Source of the DNA: Helopsaltes ochotensis
Lineage: Eukaryota > Chordata > Aves > Passeriformes > Locustellidae
Direction: 5' to 3'
NCBI GenBank assembly: GCA_013400155.1
Contig: VXBM01000574.1
Location: 68,627 to 132,626, forward strand
Length of the DNA stretch: 64,000 bases
Below are positions 61,201-64,000 of this stretch, piece after piece (within the stretch, counting starts at the first letter, position 1; each line of letters starts with the position of its first letter). A program made the position numbers and the translations under genes. Below the pieces are notes generated by a model. It did no database searches, was not told where the DNA came from, and worked only from the letters and a program-made list of their open reading frames with translations.

Positions 61201-64000
61201 CTTGGAGAATGGTCTGCAGTTGGCAGGGGGTGCACCTAGAGCTTCTTCAAGGAGCCAGAAGATTCTTGGGGTGCAAACAGGCCTTGCTTTTTGGGTTTGA
61301 TTTATTTTGGTTTTTTAATCATTAAACAGGTGCAATTACATAAGGACCTGATCTGAAGTGAATTCCATTTTGGAATTTAAGCGTGGCTTTCTTTGCTGTT
61401 GCACTTTTTGTGGGTGGGACTATTCTTGGTGTGTTTTATTTTAGTGCTCCAAGTGTTACCATGCCTCTTCTCTCGTGCTGTGCCTCAATTTGACATGGCT
61501 TTTCCATCTAAACAAGGAAAGATTTAATGTGGAATGTGCCTGGTTTAGTTGACTGCCACCCCAAAACTCGAGCTATCTCATCAGACCAGTTTGACTGAGG
61601 ACTCCTGTCAGTGATGCTTGTATTAATGAGTCTCTAATAATTGGGTTTTCTTCCAGGTGCCAGCACTGTTCCAGTGGAAAAAGACCACACTGAAGAAATG
61701 GTGAGTAGCTGCTTGTCAAACCAACCTCAGAAAAACATCAGTGATGTGTTCTCCATTTCTTTAAACTCTCAGGGCAGGGCTGCATTTATTTTTTTCCTAT
61801 GTGTGATTAAATAAATGCCGTCAGCTGCTCCCAGACCCTTCAACCTGACACCAGAGCCCCTGCACTGGTTGTTGCTGTGATCATTTAGCTCAGCAAACGC
61901 CTGGTAATAACCAAAGAGAGTCTAGATATGTTTCCTGGTCTCCTCCCAGTCATCCTCACAGATGGTCAGCCTGAGGCTCTTGTACCCCCAGCAAAGAGGA
62001 GCACACAGCTTCAGCACCTGGACATCATTTTATGCAGAGGAGATACTTTGGTAGTGCTTAGGATTAATGTGGCTTCCCTAAATCCATCCGTTTTCTCTGC
62101 TTCCAGACAATGTGGTTGAATGTCCAGTGCTAAGAACCAGGCAGGACTTGGAGCACAGCCAGGTGAAAAGGTGTGGAGTGTGTCCCTGAGGGAGGACACG
62201 GAGGTGCTTTGGTGTGTTGGTAGTCCAAACTGCCTTTGCAGATCCTGCAGGATAATCCTCACCCTTGGAATGTGGCTGTTCATTTTACAGGCTGTGTTAC
62301 CTCATGTTTGACTCTCCTTTGCACTGAGGAGGGTATGTAGTATTTAAAAAGGTACAAAAGAAGCCCCTTGCCTCTGCAAACAAAAAGGGAGATAAAAAGA
62401 GATAGGATCTCATCCTACTGCCACAGGAGTGAGGGGCAAAGCCCAAATGCCCAGGATTACTCAAAACTCATTCATAGTAGCCTGAACTCTAATCTCAAAG
62501 AGCTTTTCTGGCAGCTGGGTGAGAAGCGAAGTTTCCATTTGTGCCCTGAGGGTTTTCTCTGCTCTTTTGTCTCGTGCAGGTAACGCGGTGCATAGTGGAG
62601 GTTCTGTCCAACGCTCTGTCCAAGCCCAATGCACCCCCCATTAATCCGGAATGCAAAGAAATCCTGAAGAAGAGTGAGTACAAATTAAGGGAATTTGGGG
62701 CCTGGTTTCTCTCTGGTATTGGAGCTGGTTGTTATTTCAGCCCGTGTGACAATGGTGAATCCAAATTTCAGTGCCAGAATTCTGGTTTCCTTCTGCTCAG
62801 TCTGTCCCAGGGAACAAAGAGCCTGACCTGGGAATTGTCAGGGATTCCTGGCTGACTCTTGTGCCTCTCTCCTTGAACCACTTGGAACCTCTCAGAGGAC
62901 TTGACAGACTCTTTTAGGTAGCCTGAGAAGATGAAGCAGAACTATTGCAAAGCATCAGATCGCTTTGATTTTTTTTTTCAGTCAATTTAAAAAAGACTTT
63001 TAAACTTTGCTAAAAAAATCCCTGCTGGTTTTGGGTAGCTTGGAATAGATGGTTGTCCTTTTATTGTGAATAAGCCTCTGTGGTGGGCCAGGTCTGACAT
63101 TCCAAGAACTGAACACAACTCCAGATGCCATTGATTTTTTAAATGGGAATGAGAGCTAGCTTGATTCAATACTAAAAATGTGATCACAAAATAGCCAAAG
63201 AAGGAAAATTATTCTGGAAATTCCAGAGGAACTTGTAAAATGCCTAATTAAGTGGAGTTAATTAATTAGTTAATCCTTTTCCAGGCAAGCATACAAAATA
63301 GCAGCAAACCAATGATTTTGAAAGCAGAATTAAGAAATCAGTTCCGTCCAAATTTCCTTGGTACTTTGGGAAGCCAGTCATCTCTTTGAAATAACACTTC
63401 AGTGGAGGGTTGGGTTACTCCATGCTGCTGCTTTTGTTACTGTAGGTGATAAAAACGACAGAGAGAGAAGTGAAAACAAACAGCCTGAAGTGAGGCATCC
63501 CAAAGACCCAGCAGAGACCGAAAATCATCCTGCTGGGAGCGTGGAGAAAGAACAAAGGCAGGCAGAAGAGGAATCCAAAAAGTACCTGGAGGGAGCTGAT
63601 GAGGAGAAACTCACTCGTGAGGAAGGTAAAAGCGAGGAAGAGGAGGCTGCACACCACACACCTGCTCAGGGGGAGACGCTTCACACGGAAGAAACAAAGC
63701 ACTTCCAGGAAAGTGTGAGGGAGGAGGAGAGGAATTACCACAGCGAAGAGGAAAGCAAAGAGGGCAAGTGTTGTGAGGATGTCGAGGCTGCTGTGCTCAC
63801 CAAGAAGTCGCACTCTGAGGCCGTGAGCACGGAGGAGTTCCGTGGTGGGAAGGGGCAGAGCCCCAGGGGCCGCTGGCAGAGCCCTTCCCAGCAAATCCGG
63901 GCAGGTGAAGAGGGAGAGGAGGAAAGGAGTGAGAAGTACCACCGGGAGGCTCGGGAATCTGAGGAGAGCGAAGAGAGGGAGGAGGGGAAGGAGCCCTACA
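58158..64000 (+). CDS. CHGB: CHGB, chromogranin B / secretogranin-1 (partial, exons 1-4, 3' truncated by window)
   Basis: The coding parts are 58158-58206, 61657-61700, 62580-62673 and 63446-64000, joining in frame to give the first 247 residues. In known biology CHGB is an acidic granin of neuroendocrine dense-core granules that aggregates with calcium, aids granule formation and is cut at dibasic sites into peptides. The sequence shows a signal peptide (1 to about 17), then the granin disulphide loop from Cys35 to Cys56 with a conserved TRCIVEVLSNALSK core, then a long Glu/Lys/Ser-rich region with many Ser-x-Glu phosphorylation-type sites. Dibasic KK pairs occur at about 107-108 and 182-183. 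Tyr160, in an acidic NYHSEEE context, is a plausible sulphation site by analogy with mammals. A Cys-Cys pair at 171-172 is unusual for a granin. The rest of exon 4 and exon 5 lie to the right of the window. Confidence 0.93.
58207..61656 (+). other. CHGB: CHGB intron 1 (3.45 kb)
   Basis: A phase-1 intron, GTGAGC to TTCCAG. It begins with a 31 bp minisatellite and the tail of the CpG island, and then becomes ordinary unique sequence. No other exon or element was recognised. Open frames of up to about 120 codons here are not supported by anything else. Confidence 0.85.
58209..58384 (+). repeat. CHGB: 31 bp minisatellite at the CHGB exon 1 splice donor
   Basis: Units starting GAGCGGGCAC begin at 58261, 58292, 58323 and 58354, exactly 31 bases apart. 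A more degenerate unit starts at 58209, inside the splice donor, and a partial one at about 58233. The central copies are nearly identical, while the last one or two carry a GAATGACC variant. Each unit contains CCCGC and GCGGG arms able to form a hairpin. Because 31 is not a multiple of three, every frame across it shows the same shifted repeats, which explains the long open frames on both strands. Confidence 0.93.
61657..61700 (+). CDS. CHGB: CHGB exon 2
   Basis: The acceptor TTTTCTTCCAG ends at 61656, and the donor is ATG followed by GTGAGT with the cut after 61700. The 44 bases complete a Gly codon and encode residues 18-31 (ASTVPVEKDHTEEM), the start of the mature protein. This short exon with a phase-0 end matches the human arrangement, in which a Val-Pro-Val-like segment precedes the disulphide loop. 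Confidence 0.88.
61701..62579 (+). other. CHGB: CHGB intron 2 (879 bp)
   Basis: A phase-0 intron from GTGAGT to a CTCGTGCAG acceptor. No embedded element was recognised. Confidence 0.88.
62580..62673 (+). CDS. CHGB: CHGB exon 3 (disulphide loop)
   Basis: The 94 bases between CTCGTGCAG and a GTGAGT donor encode residues 32-62, beginning VTRCIVEVLSNALSK and ending PECKEILKK. This is the most conserved part of chromogranins A and B, with two cysteines 21 positions apart forming the N-terminal loop needed for granule sorting in known mammalian work. It is the strongest single identifier of the gene. Confidence 0.96.
62674..63445 (+). other. CHGB: CHGB intron 3 (772 bp)
   Basis: A phase-1 intron from GTGAGT to a TTACTGTAG acceptor. 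No exon or mobile element was recognised inside it. Confidence 0.88.
63446..64000 (+). CDS. CHGB: CHGB exon 4, 5' part (runs off the window)
   Basis: The acceptor TTACTGTAG ends at 63445. The first two bases complete a Ser codon, and the frame then stays open to the window edge, covering residues 63-247. Composition is extremely Glu-rich with Lys, Ser and His, typical of the large granin exon. It carries the KK pairs, Tyr160 and the Cys171-Cys172 pair described for the whole gene. The hydrophobic 175-codon frame on the opposite strand (63415-63942) arises because GAG and GAA read in reverse as Leu and Phe. Confidence 0.94.

Noticed and set aside
63415..63942. 175-codon hydrophobic open frame on the minus strand
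   Set aside because: It is the exact antisense of CHGB exon 4. Glu codons read in reverse give Leu and Phe, producing a false membrane-like protein.

Overview
The window is vertebrate nuclear DNA: long introns with GT-AG boundaries, CpG islands at promoters, no dense ORFs and no prokaryotic signals. It is most likely from a bird, probably a songbird. CR1 LINE tails ending in the repeated ATTCTATG motif (seen here as its reverse complement) are the usual avian interspersed repeat, and one stretch resembles songbird endogenous-retrovirus LTRs. The species call is inference.

Two protein-coding genes can be supported, both on the + strand. SHLD1 (shieldin complex subunit 1) has two coding exons, 21225-21391 and 47909-48429, separated by a 26.5 kb intron. 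CHGB (chromogranin B / secretogranin-1) starts at 58158. Its exons 1-3 and the first 555 bases of its large exon 4 are present, and the gene runs off the right edge. The order SHLD1-CHGB on one strand matches the known vertebrate arrangement (human 20p12.3). In that arrangement the gene to the left would be GPCPD1 on the opposite strand. The CpG-rich first ~100 bases could be the edge of its promoter, but no GPCPD1 coding sequence is in the window.

Layout: 1-100 CpG-rich edge; 0.1-18.9 kb non-coding, with one old CR1 fragment near 10.0-10.2 kb and one copy pair of an 89 bp duplication; 18.95-19.74 kb CpG island, the best candidate for the SHLD1 promoter and first exon; 21.2 kb SHLD1 start-codon exon; 21.4-47.9 kb SHLD1 intron, with a 107 bp duplication and two CR1 fragments; 47.9-48.4 kb SHLD1 terminal coding exon; 48.4-57.6 kb intergenic, with a probable solo LTR on the minus strand at about 51.7-52.3 kb; 57.6-58.5 kb CHGB promoter CpG island with a 31 bp minisatellite beginning at the exon 1 splice donor; 58.2-64.0 kb CHGB.

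The two genes are functionally unrelated (DNA double-strand-break end protection, and regulated secretory granules) and appear to be neighbours only by conserved synteny. I found no convincing undescribed biological system. The most unusual items are two pairs of short, well-preserved direct duplications, each about 2.2 kb apart, the minisatellite anchored on the CHGB exon 1 donor, and an extra adjacent cysteine pair in CHGB exon 4.
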